DNA from: a gamma proteobacterium L18
Lineage (GTDB): Bacteria; Pseudomonadota; Gammaproteobacteria; Pseudomonadales; Pseudomonadaceae
Direction of reading: 5' to 3'
Assembly: GCA_000497835.1 (NCBI GenBank)
Contig: KI547164.1
Location: 117,436-181,435, forward strand
Length of the DNA: 64,000 nt
The notes beneath the pieces were generated by a model that was not told the DNA's origin, made no database searches, and was given only the letters and a program-made list of their open reading frames with translations. The position numbers were made by a program, and so were the translations under genes. Numbering within the stretch: the first letter of the stretch is position 1; each line of letters opens with the position of its first letter. Positions 19,226 through 34,853 of the stretch are shown here, one piece after another.

Positions 19226-19251
19226 AGTGGCGGAAAGTGGCACAAAGTGGG
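19226..19251 (+). promoter_or_regulatory. MraZ operator: three direct repeats
   Basis: Three AGTGG units start at 19226, 19236 and 19246, exactly 10 bases apart. In E. coli MraZ binds TGGG-type direct repeats with this 10-base period between the promoter and mraZ. The placement just after the -10 box fits repression of the cluster by its first product. This is a seen pattern; binding is inferred. Confidence 0.78.
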
Positions 19252-19293
19252 TTTTTAGGCACAAAAAACTAAAATTCTTGGGGAAGCGCCTCT

Positions 19294-19749
19294 GTGTTTC
19301 GCGGAGCTAATGCCGTCAGTCTCGATGCAAAGGGTCGTCTCGCCATGCCGAGCCGGTACCGTGACGAGCTGGTTTCGCGCTCCAACGGCCAGTTGATCGT
19401 GACCATCGACGCTGTCGACCGCTGCCTTTGTGTGTATCCGCTGGACGAATGGGAATTAATTGAAACAAAGCTGCGCGCACTGCCGTCGCTCCGGGAAGAG
19501 AACCGCCGTCTGCAAAGGTTGCTGATTGGTAATGCGGTTGACCTGGAGCTCGACGGCAGCGGGCGTTTTCTGGTTCCGCCGCGGCTGCGCGAGTACGCCG
19601 GGCTGGACAAGAAAGTGATGCTGGTAGGCCAGCTCAACAAGTTTCAACTGTGGGACGAGGATGCCTGGAACGCGCTTGCTGATGCGGACCTGGCAGCTAT
19701 TCAACAACCGGGCGCCATGCCTGAAGAACTGCGTGATTTGATTCTGTGA
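19294..19749 (+). CDS. mraZ: Transcriptional regulator MraZ
   Basis: A 151-residue protein with two SpoVT/AbrB-like halves, each with a DxKGR-type motif ([15 protein letters not shown] at 9-23 and [15 protein letters not shown] in the second half). It forms a ring that binds the repeats upstream and represses the dcw cluster. The start is GTG at 19294 behind TTGGGGAAG. Its last codons overlap rsmH by four bases (GTGA). Confidence 0.96.
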   Translation: MFRGANAVSLDAKGRLAMPSRYRDELVSRSNGQLIVTIDAVDRCLCVYPLDEWELIETKLRALPSLREENRRLQRLLIGNAVDLELDGSGRFLVPPRLREYAGLDKKVMLVGQLNKFQLWDEDAWNALADADLAAIQQPGAMPEELRDLIL

Positions 19750-20689
19750 CTATAGATAGCGGCTTTAACCACATCACCGTATTGCTTGACGAAGCCGTCG
19801 AGGCTCTCGCCATACAGGGCGATGGCTGCTACGTGGACGGTACCTTCGGGCGGGGTGGTCACAGCCGATTGATCCTCAAGCACCTGGGGGCCGACGGACG
19901 ATTGTTGGGGTTCGACAAGGACCCACAAGCGATTGCCACGGGGCAAGCGCTGGCGGCCGAAGACGGCCGCTTTGTCATTGTGCAGCGCAGTTTTGCGGAA
20001 ATGGGTAGCGAAATTGCTAGCCAAGGCTTGGCCGGCAAGGTCAACGGCGTATTGCTGGACCTGGGCGTTTCTTCGCCACAGCTGGACGACCCCGAGCGCG
20101 GCTTCAGCTTCATGAACGACGGCCCTCTGGACATGCGCATGGACCCGAGCCGTGGCGTCAGCGCTGCCGAGTTCATCGCCAACGCACCGGCCGAGGAAAT
20201 TGCTCGCGTGTTCAAGGAGTACGGTGAAGAACGTTTCGCCAAGCGCATGGCCAATGCCGTGGTCGCCCGTCGCGAAATCACGCCATTTCTGCGCACCGCT
20301 GATCTGGCTGAAGTGCTGAAAGTGGCCAACCCTGCGTGGGAGAAGGGCAAGAACCCGGCTACCCGCGCATTCCAGGGCTTGCGTATCCACGTCAATAACG
20401 AGCTGGCCGACCTTGAAGCGGGCCTTGAGGCTGCGCTGGAGTCGCTGGAAGTGGGCGGCCGTCTGGTGGTGATCAGCTTCCACTCGCTGGAAGACCGCAT
20501 CGTCAAGCTGTTCATGCGCAAGCTGGCCAAGGGCGAAGCCGACAACCTGCCGCGCAACCTGCCGGTACGCTTCCAGGCCTTCGAGCCGAAAATCAAGATT
20601 CACGGCAAGGCGCAGTTCGCCTCCGAGGCTGAGCTCAAGGCCAACCCGCGCTCGCGCAGCGCGGTCATGCGCGTGGCGGAGAAGCTGCG

Positions 20690-20693
<4 letters not shown>
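19746..20693 (+). CDS. rsmH: 16S rRNA (cytosine1402-N4)-methyltransferase
   Basis: A 315-residue MraW/RsmH methylase. [13 protein letters not shown] at the N-terminus, [12 protein letters not shown] (SAM site, about 32-43) and [12 protein letters not shown] in the C-terminal part are family motifs. It modifies the same base as RsmI, N4 rather than 2'-O. GTG start at 19746, overlapping mraZ; its own stop overlaps the ftsL GTG by four bases. Confidence 0.97.
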
Positions 20694-22718
<2,025 letters not shown>

Positions 22719-22719
<1 letters not shown>

Positions 22720-24182
22720 TGACGATGCCACTGAGCAAGATTTTCGCCCAGGCCAACCGCGATCCGTTGATCCGCGAACTGGCGCTGGACAGCCGTGCCG
22801 TGCGCCCGGGTGACCTGTTCCTGGCTGTGCCGGGCGCCAAGGTCGACGGCCGCGCGCACATCGCCGATGCCTTGGGCCGTGGCGCTGCCGCCGTGGCCTA
22901 CGAAGTGGAAGGCGCCACGGTGCTGCCGATCACCGACGTGCCGCTGATTCCGGTCAAGGGCCTGATCCGTCAGCTGTCGGACATTGCCGGGCGCTTCTAT
23001 GGCGACCCGAGCCGCCTGCTCAATGTGGTTGGTGTCACTGGCACCAACGGCAAGACCAGTGTCACCCAACTGGTGGCCCAGGCCCTGGACCTGCTCGGCC
23101 AGCGTTGCGGTCTGATCGGCACCCTGGGCACCGGCTTTTATGAGGCGCTGCAAAGCGGCCGCCTGACCACGCCGGACCCGATTGCCGTGCAATCGACCCT
23201 ACTGGACCTGAAGAAGGCCGGCGCCAAGGCCGTGGCCATGGAAGTCTCGTCCCACGCCCTGGACCAGGGTCGCGTGGCTGCCCTGGCATTCGATGTGGCG
23301 GTGCTGACCAACCTCAGTCGCGACCACCTGGATTATCACGGCAGCATGCAGGCTTATGCGGCCGCCAAGGCGAAGCTGTTCAACTGGACCGGCCTGCGCT
23401 GCCGCGTGCTGAACCTGGACGACGCCTTCGGCAGCACCCTGGCCGAGGAAATTCACGAATCGCGGCTGATCACCTACAGCCTGCTCGATCCGGCGGCCAC
23501 CTTGTTCTGTCGCGAAGCCCGGTTCGACGACCACGGCGTGCGCGCCACGCTGGTCACCGCCCAGGGTGAGCACGTGCTGCGCAGCCGCCTGCTGGGCCGC
23601 TTCAACCTCAGCAACGTATTGGCGGCCGTCGGTACCCTGATGGCCTTGGAATACCCCCTGGACGACATCCTCAAGGTGATGCCGCAACTGGAAGGTCCGT
23701 TGGGCCGGATGCAGCGCCTGGGTGGCGGCAAGCAGCCGCTGGTGGTGGTCGATTACGCCCACACGCCGGACGCCCTGGACAAAGTGCTGCAGGCCCTGCG
23801 CCCGCATGCCAAGGGCGAACTGCTGTGCCTGTTCGGCTGCGGCGGCGACCGTGATCGTGGCAAGCGTCCGCTGATGGCCGAGGTGGCCGAGCGCCTGGCC
23901 GACCGCGTGCTGGTGACCGACGACAATCCGCGCAGTGAAGACCCCCTGCAGATTTTTGCCGACATCCGCCCCGGTTTCAGCGCTGCGGCGCGGGTGGAAT
24001 TCGTTTCGGGTCGTGGCCCGGCCATTGCCCAACTGATCGCCCAGGCCAAGGCCGATGACGTGATCGTGCTGGCTGGCAAGGGGCATGAGGATTATCAGGA
24101 AATCAACGGCCAGCGCCTGGCCTTCTCCGACCTGGAAGAGGCTGCCACGGCTCTGGCCACCTGGGAGGTGGACCATGCTTAA
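22719..24182 (+). CDS. murE: UDP-MurNAc-tripeptide synthetase (meso-DAP adding)
   Basis: A 487-residue Mur ligase with the ATP site GTNGKTS (108-114). A DNPR motif at about residues 402-405 marks addition of meso-diaminopimelate rather than lysine. It acts in the cytoplasm after MurD. The start overlaps the ftsI stop; the last eight bases overlap murF. Confidence 0.97.
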
Positions 24183-25542
24183 GCCCATGTCCCTGGCGGA
24201 ACTGCTCAAGCCACTGGCTGCGCGTTTGCAAGGCCAGGACGTGTCATTCAACGGTGTCAGCATCGACAGCCGCGCCATCGCGGCGGGTCAGTTGTTCGTG
24301 GCGCTGACCGGGCCGAATTTTGACGGTCACAATTACCTGGCCGACGTGGCCGCCAAGGGCGCCGTGGCTGCTCTGGTGGAGCGCGAAGTGCCAGGTGTCG
24401 ACCTTCCGCAACTGGTGGTCGCCGACTGCCGCGTGGCCCTGGGCCAACTGGGCGCGCTCAACCGTGCCCGTTTCACCCGCCCCGTCGCAGCCATCACCGG
24501 CTCCAGCGGCAAGACCACGGTGAAGGAACTGCTGGCCGGTATCCTGCGCACCCAGGGCGAAGTCCTGGCTACCCGTGGCAACCTGAATAATGATCTGGGT
24601 GCACCGCTGACCCTGCTTGAACTGGCGCCGCAGCACACCGCTGCCGTCATCGAGCTGGGTGCCTCGCGCCTGGGCGAAATCGCCTACACCGTGGGGCTGA
24701 CCAAGCCGCACGTGGCCATTCTCAACAACGCCGGCACCGCCCACGTGGGCGAGTTCGGTGGCCCGGAGAAAATCGTCGAGGCCAAGGGCGAGATCATCGA
24801 TGGCCTGGCCGCCGATGGTACCGCTGTGCTCAACCTGGACGACAAGGCCTACGGCATCTGGCATGCCCGCGCCGGCCAGCGTCGCGTGTTCAGCTTCGCC
24901 CTGACCAACTCCGCTGCCGACTTCCACGCCAGCGACATCCAGGCGGATGCGCGCGGTTGCCCAAGCTTCAACCTGCATGGCCTGCAAGGCACGGCACGGG
25001 TCCAGCTGAACCTTTTGGGCACCCATAACGTGCAGAACGCACTGGCCGCCGCGGCCGCCGCGCATGCCTTTGGCCTGGCCATCGGCGACATCGCCCTGGG
25101 TCTGGAAAGCGTGCAACCGGTCAAGGGCCGCACCGTGGCGCAGATCGCGCCCAGCGGTGTGCGTGTAATCGACGATACATATAACGCAAACCCCACCTCA
25201 ATGTGCGCCGCCATTGATATACTCGCCGGCTTTTCCGGACGCACCGTCCTGGTGCTCGGAGACATCGGCGAATTGGGGCAATGGGCGGAAGAAGGGCATC
25301 GGCAGGTGGGCGAATATGCCCTGGGCAAGGTCGACGTCCTGTACGCCGTTGGGCCGAACATGGTTCACGCAGTGAACGCATTCGGCGCCAATGCTCGCCA
25401 TTTCGGTACACAGCTTGACCTGATCGCAGCGCTTGGCGCCGAGCAGGGCAAAAACACCACTATTTTGATCAAGGGTTCGCGCAGCGCTGCGATGGAAAAC
25501 GTCGTGGCGGCCTTGTGCGGTTCCAGCGGGGAGAAACATTAA
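24175..25542 (+). CDS. murF: UDP-MurNAc-tripeptide--D-Ala-D-Ala ligase
   Basis: A 455-residue Mur ligase with ATP site GSSGKTT (109-115) and the YNANPTSM motif in the C-terminal domain, typical of MurF. It adds D-Ala-D-Ala, made by DdlB in the same cluster. The ATG at 24175 is behind GGGAGGTGG and overlaps the end of murE by eight bases; the in-frame ATG at 24187 is less likely. Its TAA shares one base with the mraY ATG. Confidence 0.96.
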   Translation: MLKPMSLAELLKPLAARLQGQDVSFNGVSIDSRAIAAGQLFVALTGPNFDGHNYLADVAAKGAVAALVEREVPGVDLPQLVVADCRVALGQLGALNRARFTRPVAAITGSSGKTTVKELLAGILRTQGEVLATRGNLNNDLGAPLTLLELAPQHTAAVIELGASRLGEIAYTVGLTKPHVAILNNAGTAHVGEFGGPEKIVEAKGEIIDGLAADGTAVLNLDDKAYGIWHARAGQRRVFSFALTNSAADFHASDIQADARGCPSFNLHGLQGTARVQLNLLGTHNVQNALAAAAAAHAFGLAIGDIALGLESVQPVKGRTVAQIAPSGVRVIDDTYNANPTSMCAAIDILAGFSGRTVLVLGDIGELGQWAEEGHRQVGEYALGKVDVLYAVGPNMVHAVNAFGANARHFGTQLDLIAALGAEQGKNTTILIKGSRSAAMENVVAALCGSSGEKH

Positions 25543-26624
25543 TGCTGCTGCTGCTGGCGGAGTATCTGCAACAGTTCTACAAAGGCTTCGCGGTCTTCCA
25601 GTACCTGACCCTGCGCGGGATTCTGGGTGTGCTGACCGCGCTGTCGCTGGCCCTGTTCCTGGGCCCCTGGATGATTCGTACCCTGCAGATTCGTCAGATC
25701 GGCCAGGCCGTGCGTAACGACGGCCCTGAATCGCACCTGAAAAAATCCGGCACCCCGACCATGGGCGGCGCCCTGATCCTGTCGGCCATCGGTGTCAGCA
25801 CCCTGCTGTGGGCCGACCTGACCAACCGTTACGTGTGGACCGTGCTGCTGGTGACCCTGCTGTTCGGTGGCATCGGCTGGGTGGACGACTACCGCAAGGT
25901 GATCGAGAAGAATTCGCGCGGCCTGCCAAGCCGCTGGAAGTATTTCTGGCAATCGGTGTTCGGCCTGGGTGCGGCGATCTTCCTGTACGCCACTGCACCA
26001 AGCGCGGTGGAAACCACCCTGATCATCCCGATGTTCAAGGACGCCAGCATCTACCTGGGCGTGGGCTTCGTGGTGCTGACCTATTTCGTGATCGTGGGCT
26101 CCAGCAACGCGGTGAACCTCACCGACGGCCTGGACGGACTGGCGATCATGCCGACGGTGATGGTGGGCGGTGCTCTGGGCATCTTCTGCTACCTGTCGGG
26201 CAACGTGAAATTCGCCGACTATCTGCTGATCCCCTACGTGCCGGGCGCCGGCGAGCTGATCGTGTTCTGCGGCGCGCTGATCGGTGCCGGCCTGGGCTTC
26301 CTGTGGTTCAACACCTACCCGGCGCAAGTGTTCATGGGTGACGTCGGTGCGCTGGCCCTGGGCGCGGCCCTGGGCACCATCGCGGTCATCGTGCGTCAGG
26401 AGATCGTGCTGTTCATCATGGGCGGCGTGTTCGTGATGGAAACCTTGTCAGTGGTCATTCAGGTGGCCTCTTTCAAACTGACCGGTCGCCGCGTGTTCCG
26501 CATGGCGCCGATCCACCACCACTTTGAATTGAAAGGCTGGCCCGAGCCGCGCGTGATCGTCCGTTTCTGGATCATCACCGTGATCCTGGTGCTGGTCGGC
26601 CTTGCCACGTTGAAACTGAGGTAG
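25542..26624 (+). CDS. mraY: Phospho-MurNAc-pentapeptide transferase
   Basis: A 360-residue integral membrane enzyme with about ten membrane segments. It makes lipid I from UDP-MurNAc-pentapeptide and undecaprenyl phosphate. Family motifs are visible: the KSGTPTMGG loop, the Asp-rich [25 protein letters not shown], and the [15 protein letters not shown] histidine loop. It starts inside the murF stop (TAATG). murD begins six bases after its stop. Confidence 0.97.
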   Translation: MLLLLAEYLQQFYKGFAVFQYLTLRGILGVLTALSLALFLGPWMIRTLQIRQIGQAVRNDGPESHLKKSGTPTMGGALILSAIGVSTLLWADLTNRYVWTVLLVTLLFGGIGWVDDYRKVIEKNSRGLPSRWKYFWQSVFGLGAAIFLYATAPSAVETTLIIPMFKDASIYLGVGFVVLTYFVIVGSSNAVNLTDGLDGLAIMPTVMVGGALGIFCYLSGNVKFADYLLIPYVPGAGELIVFCGALIGAGLGFLWFNTYPAQVFMGDVGALALGAALGTIAVIVRQEIVLFIMGGVFVMETLSVVIQVASFKLTGRRVFRMAPIHHHFELKGWPEPRVIVRFWIITVILVLVGLATLKLR

Positions 26625-26630
26625 AACGAA

Positions 26631-27977
26631 GTGTCTCTGATCGCTTCTGACCAATTCCGCATCGTTGTCGGCCTCGGCAAGAGCGGCATGTCCCTGGTGC
26701 GCTTCCTGGCGCGCCGGGGCGTTGCCTTTGCCGTGGCCGACACGCGCGAGAATCCGCCGGAGCTGGCGACGCTGCGCCGTGACTACCCGCAGGTGGAAGT
26801 GCGTTGTGGCGAGCTGGACGTGGACTTCCTGTGCCGGGCCAACGAGCTGTACGTCAGCCCCGGCCTGGCCCTGGCCACGCCTGCCCTGCAGCAAGCCGCG
26901 GCCCGTGGCGTGAAGCTGTCGGGTGACATCGAGCTGTTCGCGCGTAACGCGAAGGCGCCCATCGTGGCCATCAGCGGTTCCAACGCCAAGAGCACCGTCA
27001 CCACCCTGGTGGGCGACATGGCAGCCGCGGCCGGCAAGCGCGTGGCCGTGGGCGGCAACCTGGGCACCCCGGCGCTGGACCTGCTGGCCGACGACGTCGA
27101 GCTGTACGTGATGGAACTGTCCAGCTTCCAGCTGGAAACCACCGACCAGCTCAACGCCGAAGTGGCCACCGTGCTGAACATCAGCGAAGACCACATGGAC
27201 CGCTACAGCGGCCTGCCGGCCTATCACCTGGCCAAGCACCGGATTTTCCGGGGCGCGCGCCAGGTGGTGTACAACCGCCAGGACGCCCTGACCCGGCCGC
27301 TGATGGGCGAGGGCCTGCCGTGCTGGACCTTCGGCCTCAACAAGCCGGACTTCAAGGCCTTCGGCCTGCGCGAAGAAGACGGCCAGAAATACCTGGCCTT
27401 CGAATTCCAGAACCTGATGCCGGTCAGCGAGCTGAAGATCCGTGGCTCGCACAACCAGGCCAACGCCCTGGCCGCGCTGGCCCTGGGCCACGCCGTGGGC
27501 TTGCCGTTCGAGCCGATGCTGGCCACCCTGCGTACCTTTGCAGGCCTGGCCCACCGTTGCCAATGGCTGCGCGAGCGTGATGGCGTGAGCTATTACGACG
27601 ACTCCAAGGCCACCAATGTCGGTGCCGCCCTGGCGGCCATCGAAGGCTTGGGCGCTGACATCGACGGCAAGCTGGTGCTGGTCGCCGGTGGCGATGGCAA
27701 GGGTGCCGATTTCTCCGGTCTGAAAGCACCGGTGGCGGCCCATTGCCGCGCCGTGGTGCTGCTGGGCCGCGACGCCGAGCTGATCGCCGCTGCACTGGGC
27801 GACGACGTGCCGCTGGTACGGGTCAAGACCCTCGACGAAGCCGTTGAACAATGCGCCGCCCTGGCCCAGCCCGGCGACGCCGTGCTGCTGTCGCCAGCCT
27901 GCGCAAGCCTGGACATGTTCAAGAACTATGAAGAGCGTGGGCGCCTGTTCGCCCAGGCCGTGGAGGGCTTGTCATGA
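26631..27977 (+). CDS. murD: UDP-MurNAc-L-alanine--D-glutamate ligase
   Basis: A 448-residue Mur ligase. The N-terminal domain has VVGLGKSGMS (12-21), and the central ATP loop reads GSNAKST (116-122), where most Mur ligases have Gly in place of Ala119. The C-terminal domain carries LLSPACASLDMFKNYEERG. It adds D-Glu to UDP-MurNAc-Ala. The start is GTG at 26631. Its TGA lies within the ftsW ATGA overlap. Confidence 0.96.
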   Translation: MSLIASDQFRIVVGLGKSGMSLVRFLARRGVAFAVADTRENPPELATLRRDYPQVEVRCGELDVDFLCRANELYVSPGLALATPALQQAAARGVKLSGDIELFARNAKAPIVAISGSNAKSTVTTLVGDMAAAAGKRVAVGGNLGTPALDLLADDVELYVMELSSFQLETTDQLNAEVATVLNISEDHMDRYSGLPAYHLAKHRIFRGARQVVYNRQDALTRPLMGEGLPCWTFGLNKPDFKAFGLREEDGQKYLAFEFQNLMPVSELKIRGSHNQANALAALALGHAVGLPFEPMLATLRTFAGLAHRCQWLRERDGVSYYDDSKATNVGAALAAIEGLGADIDGKLVLVAGGDGKGADFSGLKAPVAAHCRAVVLLGRDAELIAAALGDDVPLVRVKTLDEAVEQCAALAQPGDAVLLSPACASLDMFKNYEERGRLFAQAVEGLS

Positions 27978-29188
27978 TTTTTGGCGTGATCAAGCCATAC
28001 CCGTCGCCGCTGATCACCGGTCGCGGCATTGACGTCGATTTCCCGATGCTGGCCGGCTGCCTGGCGCTGCTGGGCCTGGGCCTGGTGATGATCACCTCGG
28101 CCTCCTCCGAAGTCGCCGCCGTGCAATCGGGCAACCCGCTGTACATGATGATCCGTCACCTGGTGTACCTGGTGCTGGGCCTGGGCGCCTGTGGCGTGAC
28201 CATGATGATCCCAATCGCCACCTGGCAACGCCTGGGCTGGCTGATGCTGCTGGGCGCCTTCGGCTTGCTGGTGCTGGTGCTGGTGCCCGGTATCGGCCGC
28301 GAGGTAAACGGCTCGATGCGCTGGATCGGCTTCAGCGCGTTCAACGTGCAGCCCTCGGAAATCGCCAAGGTGTTCGTGGTGATCTTCCTGTCCGGCTACC
28401 TGATTCGTCAGCAGAAGGAAGTGCGCGAAACCTGGATGGGCTTCTTCAAGCCGTTCATCGTGCTGCTGCCCATGGCCGTGCTGCTGCTGATGGAACCCGA
28501 CTTCGGCGCCACCGTGGTCATGATGGGCGCTGCGGCGGCCATGCTGTTCCTGGGTGGCGTGGGCCTGTTCCGCTTTGCCCTGATGGTGGTGCTGGCGGTG
28601 GCTGCGGTATTCATCCTGGTGCAGGCACAGCCTTACCGGATGGCGCGTCTGACGACGTTTACCGACCCGTGGGCCGACCAGTTCGGTTCCGGCTACCAGC
28701 TGACCCAGGCACTGATCGCCTTCGGTCGCGGTGGCTGGCTGGGCGCCGGCCTGGGCAACAGCGTGCAGAAGCAGTTCTACCTGCCTGAAGCACACACCGA
28801 CTTCGTGTTCTCGGTATTGGCCGAAGAGCTGGGTGTGGTCGGTTCGTTGTGCACCGTGGCGCTGTTCGTGTTCGTGTGTATTCGCGGCATGTACATCGGC
28901 GTATGGGCCGAGCGCAGCAAGCAGTTCTTCGCCGCCTATATGGCCTACGGCCTGTCGTTCCTGTGGATCGGCCAGTTCCTGATCAACATCGGCGTGAACG
29001 TCGGTCTGTTGCCCACCAAGGGCCTGACCCTGCCGTTCCTGAGTTACGGGGGCAGCTCGCTGGTGATCTGTTGCGCCTGCCTGGGGTTGTTGCTGCGCAT
29101 CGAATGGGAGAGCCGCACGCACCTGGGCAGTGAGGAAACCGAGTTCAACGAGAGCGACTTCGCAGAGGAGCCAGCCCGTGGCCGGTAA
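27974..29188 (+). CDS. ftsW: Septal peptidoglycan polymerase FtsW
   Basis: A 404-residue SEDS glycosyltransferase with about ten membrane segments. SEDS motifs are present: GSMRWIGF, QPSEIAKV, and LPTKGLTLPFLSYGGSS towards the end. It polymerises lipid II at the septum as the partner of FtsI. It overlaps murD by four bases and murG by eleven. Confidence 0.97.
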   Translation: MIFGVIKPYPSPLITGRGIDVDFPMLAGCLALLGLGLVMITSASSEVAAVQSGNPLYMMIRHLVYLVLGLGACGVTMMIPIATWQRLGWLMLLGAFGLLVLVLVPGIGREVNGSMRWIGFSAFNVQPSEIAKVFVVIFLSGYLIRQQKEVRETWMGFFKPFIVLLPMAVLLLMEPDFGATVVMMGAAAAMLFLGGVGLFRFALMVVLAVAAVFILVQAQPYRMARLTTFTDPWADQFGSGYQLTQALIAFGRGGWLGAGLGNSVQKQFYLPEAHTDFVFSVLAEELGVVGSLCTVALFVFVCIRGMYIGVWAERSKQFFAAYMAYGLSFLWIGQFLINIGVNVGLLPTKGLTLPFLSYGGSSLVICCACLGLLLRIEWESRTHLGSEETEFNESDFAEEPARGR

Positions 29189-30240
29189 CGTAGTGATCAT
29201 GGCAGGCGGCACCGGCGGGCATGTGTTCCCGGCGCTGTCCTGCGCCCGCGAATTCCAGGCCCGCGGCTACACCGTGCACTGGCTGGGTACACCGCGTGGC
29301 ATCGAAAACGAACTGGTGCCGCAGGCTGGTCTGCCGCTGCACCTGATCAACGTCGCCGGCCTGCGTGGCAAGAGCAAGCTGTCGCTGCTCAAGGCGCCAT
29401 TCGTGCTGGTGCGCGCGTTGCTGCAGGCGCGCGCGATCATGCGCACGCTCAAGCCGGTGTGCGTGGTCGGCTTTGGCGGCTACGTCACCGGCCCCGGCGG
29501 CCTGGCGGCGCGCCTGTGCGGCGTGCCGGTGATCGTCCACGAGCAGAACGCCGTGGCTGGTACCGCCAACCGTTTGCTGGCGCCGCTGGCTGCGCGTATC
29601 TGCGAGGCCTTCCCGAACACCTTCGGGGCATCGGCCAAGCGTCGCACCACCGGCAACCCGGTGCGCCCCGAGCTGTTCCTGGAAACCCCGCGCCAAGCCT
29701 TGGCGGGCCGCAAGCCGCGCCTGCTGATCACCGGTGGCAGCCTGGGTTCCGAGCCGCTGAACAAGCTGATCCCTGCCGCCCTGGCATTGGTGCCCGAGGC
29801 CATTCGCCCCGAGGTGTTCCACCAGAGCGGCAAGCAGCACGATGCAATCACTGCCCAGCGTTATCGCGAGGCGGGGATCGAGGCGCAGGTGGCGCCGTTC
29901 ATCAAGGACATGGCCCAGGCCTATGGCTGGGCCGACATGGTGGTCTGCCGCGCAGGCGCCCTGACCGTCAGCGAACTGGCCGCGGCCGGCCTGGCCTCGG
30001 TGCTGGTGCCCTTGCCCCACGCGATCGACGACCACCAGACGCGAAACGCCGAATATCTGGCCCGCGAAGGCGCTGCCTTCCTGATGCCACAAGCGACAAC
30101 CGGCGCAGCCGAGCTGGCTGAACGCCTGAACGAGGTTTTGATGCAACCGGAAAAACTCAACACCATGGCGAGCACCGCACGCCGCCTGGCCAAACCCGAT
30201 GCCACCCGTACCGTTGTCGACGTCTGCCTGGAGGTGGCCC

Positions 30241-30248
<8 letters not shown>
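29178..30248 (+). CDS. murG: Lipid II synthase MurG
   Basis: A 356-residue GT28 glycosyltransferase with the [13 protein letters not shown] motif at the N-terminus and the [14 protein letters not shown] and [19 protein letters not shown] segments. It adds GlcNAc to lipid I on the inner face of the membrane. The start is GTG at 29178 with GCAGAGGAG upstream, inside the end of ftsW. It overlaps murC by eight bases. Confidence 0.96.
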
Positions 30249-32651
<2,403 letters not shown>

Positions 32652-32655
32652 ACCC

Positions 32656-33525
32656 ATGAACGGCGCGACGCTTCGTCATCAGCAACCCGCACCCGGCCGC
32701 AACAAGCCGGTGCCCCGTGGCGCCAGCCGTATGGTGGCCGCCGAGCCCATGGGCGCACGGGTGCGCAAGGCCAATTTCAGCTTCCTGAAGAAGCTGTTCT
32801 GGCCGGTGTTGCTGGTGGTGCTGGGCGTCGGTACCTACGAGGGCGCCATCTACCTGATGCCCTACGCCGACCGGCCGATCACCAAGATCAACGTGCAGGG
32901 CGACCTGAGCTACATCAGCCAGCAGGCGGTGCAGCAGCGGATCGCGCCGTACGTGGCCTCGACCTTTTTCACCATCGACCTGACCAGCATGCGCTCCGAG
33001 CTTGAACAGATGCCGTGGATCGCCCACGCCGAAGTTCGTCGCGTATGGCCCGATCAGGTGGTGATCCGCCTGGAAGAGCAATTGCCCGTGGCCCGTTGGG
33101 GGGACTCGGCATTGCTCAACAACCAGGGTGAGGCGTTCGCGCCACGCGAGCTGGCCAACTACGAGCACCTGCCGCAACTGGTGGGGCCGCAGCGGGCGCA
33201 GCAACAGGTGATGCAGCAGTATCAGGTGCTCAGCCAGATGCTGCGGCCAATGGGGTTCTCCATCGTGCGCCTGGAGTTGCGTGAGCGTGGCAGCTGGTTC
33301 CTTACGACCGGCGCAGGGAGCGCAGGTCCTGGCATCGAACTGTTGCTGGGGCGTGACCACCTCGTCGAGAAAATGCGCCGTTTCATTGCCATTTACGACA
33401 AGACACTGAAAGACCAGATCACGAATATCGCAAGCATCGACCTGCGCTACGCCAACGGCCTGGCCGTGGCCTGGCGTGATCCGAATGCGCAGCCGACGGC
33501 CCAAGCCGCCGTCGCGAAGAATTAA
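32656..33525 (+). CDS. ftsQ: Cell division protein FtsQ
   Basis: A 289-residue bitopic protein: basic cytoplasmic start, membrane segment (about 47-66), POTRA domain ([22 protein letters not shown], about 75-145) and a beta domain. It recruits FtsL-FtsB to the divisome. The ATG at 32656 is four bases past ddlB. Confidence 0.95.
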   Translation: MNGATLRHQQPAPGRNKPVPRGASRMVAAEPMGARVRKANFSFLKKLFWPVLLVVLGVGTYEGAIYLMPYADRPITKINVQGDLSYISQQAVQQRIAPYVASTFFTIDLTSMRSELEQMPWIAHAEVRRVWPDQVVIRLEEQLPVARWGDSALLNNQGEAFAPRELANYEHLPQLVGPQRAQQQVMQQYQVLSQMLRPMGFSIVRLELRERGSWFLTTGAGSAGPGIELLLGRDHLVEKMRRFIAIYDKTLKDQITNIASIDLRYANGLAVAWRDPNAQPTAQAAVAKN

Positions 33526-33539
33526 GAAGAGGCAGGACC

Positions 33540-34799
33540 ATGGCAAACGTGCAAAGCGGGAAAATGATCGTCGGTCTGGACATCGGCACCTCCAAGGTGG
33601 TGGCGCTGGTGTGCGAAGTCGCGGATGACGGTTCGCTGGATATCGTCGGGATCGGTACCCACCCCTCGCGCGGTCTGAAGAAGGGCGTGGTGGTGAATAT
33701 CGAGTCCACCGTGCAGTCGATCCAGCGCGCGGTGGAAGAGGCCCAGCTGATGGCGGGCTGCCGTATCCACTCGGCGTTCGTCGGCATTGCCGGCAATCAC
33801 ATCCGCAGCCTCAACTCCCACGGCATCGTCGCGATCCGTGATCGCGAAGTCAGCAGCGCTGACCTTGAGCGCGTGCTTGACGCTGCCCAGGCCGTGGCCA
33901 TTCCGGCTGACCAGCGGGTTTTGCACACCCTGCCGCAGGACTACTCCATCGACAACCAGGAAGGCGTGCGCGAGCCGCTGGGCATGTCCGGCGTGCGTCT
34001 GGAAGCCAAGGTCCACGTGGTGACCTGCGCCGTCAACGCCGCGCAGAACATCGAGAAGTGCGTGCGCCGCTGCGGCCTGGAAATCGACGACATCATCCTC
34101 GAGCAACTGGCCTCGGCCTACTCGGTGCTGACCGACGACGAGAAAGAGCTGGGCGTGTGCCTGGTGGACATCGGTGGCGGTACCACCGACATCGCCATCT
34201 TCACCGAAGGCGCCATCCGTCACACCGCGGTGATCCCGATCGCGGGCGACCAGGTCACCAACGACATCGCCATGGCGCTGCGTACTCCGACCCAGTACGC
34301 CGAAGAGATCAAGATCCGCTACGCCTGCGCCCTGGCCAAGCTGGCCGGTGCCGGCGAAACCATCAAGGTGCCAAGCGTGGGCGACCGTCCGCCGCGCGAG
34401 CTGTCGCGCCAGGCCCTGGCCGAAGTGGTCGAGCCGCGTTACGACGAACTGTTCACCCTGATCCAGGCCGAACTGCGCCGCAGCGGCTACGAAGACCTGA
34501 TCCCGGGCGGCATCGTGCTGACCGGTGGTACGTCGAAGATGGAAGGCGCGGTCGAACTGGCCGAGGAGATTTTCCACATGCCGGTACGCCTGGGCGTGCC
34601 GCATTCGGTGCGCGGCCTGGCCGACGTAGTGCGCAACCCGATTTACTCCACCGGCGTGGGCTTGCTGATGTACGGGCTGCAGAAGCAGAACGATGGCACC
34701 ACCCTGACCGGTCTGGGTAACAGCAACAACAGTTATGGCGAAGAACCCAAGGCACCCGTGCTGGAAAGATTGAAACGCTGGGTTCAAGGCAATTTCTGA
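33540..34799 (+). CDS. ftsA: Cell division protein FtsA
   Basis: A 419-residue actin-like ATPase. The phosphate-1 loop GLDIGTSKVVALV is at 11-23, the second nucleotide motif is VDIGGGTTDIAIF, and the C-terminal amphipathic membrane-targeting helix is LERLKRWVQGNF. It tethers FtsZ to the membrane. An AAGAAGAGG-type site precedes the ATG. ftsZ follows after 54 bases. Confidence 0.97.
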   Translation: MANVQSGKMIVGLDIGTSKVVALVCEVADDGSLDIVGIGTHPSRGLKKGVVVNIESTVQSIQRAVEEAQLMAGCRIHSAFVGIAGNHIRSLNSHGIVAIRDREVSSADLERVLDAAQAVAIPADQRVLHTLPQDYSIDNQEGVREPLGMSGVRLEAKVHVVTCAVNAAQNIEKCVRRCGLEIDDIILEQLASAYSVLTDDEKELGVCLVDIGGGTTDIAIFTEGAIRHTAVIPIAGDQVTNDIAMALRTPTQYAEEIKIRYACALAKLAGAGETIKVPSVGDRPPRELSRQALAEVVEPRYDELFTLIQAELRRSGYEDLIPGGIVLTGGTSKMEGAVELAEEIFHMPVRLGVPHSVRGLADVVRNPIYSTGVGLLMYGLQKQNDGTTLTGLGNSNNSYGEEPKAPVLERLKRWVQGNF

Positions 34800-34853
34800 G
34801 TTTCAGATTCATTGGCTGTAGTAGGCGCTAAAACTAGAGAAAGGAGAGGGAAC

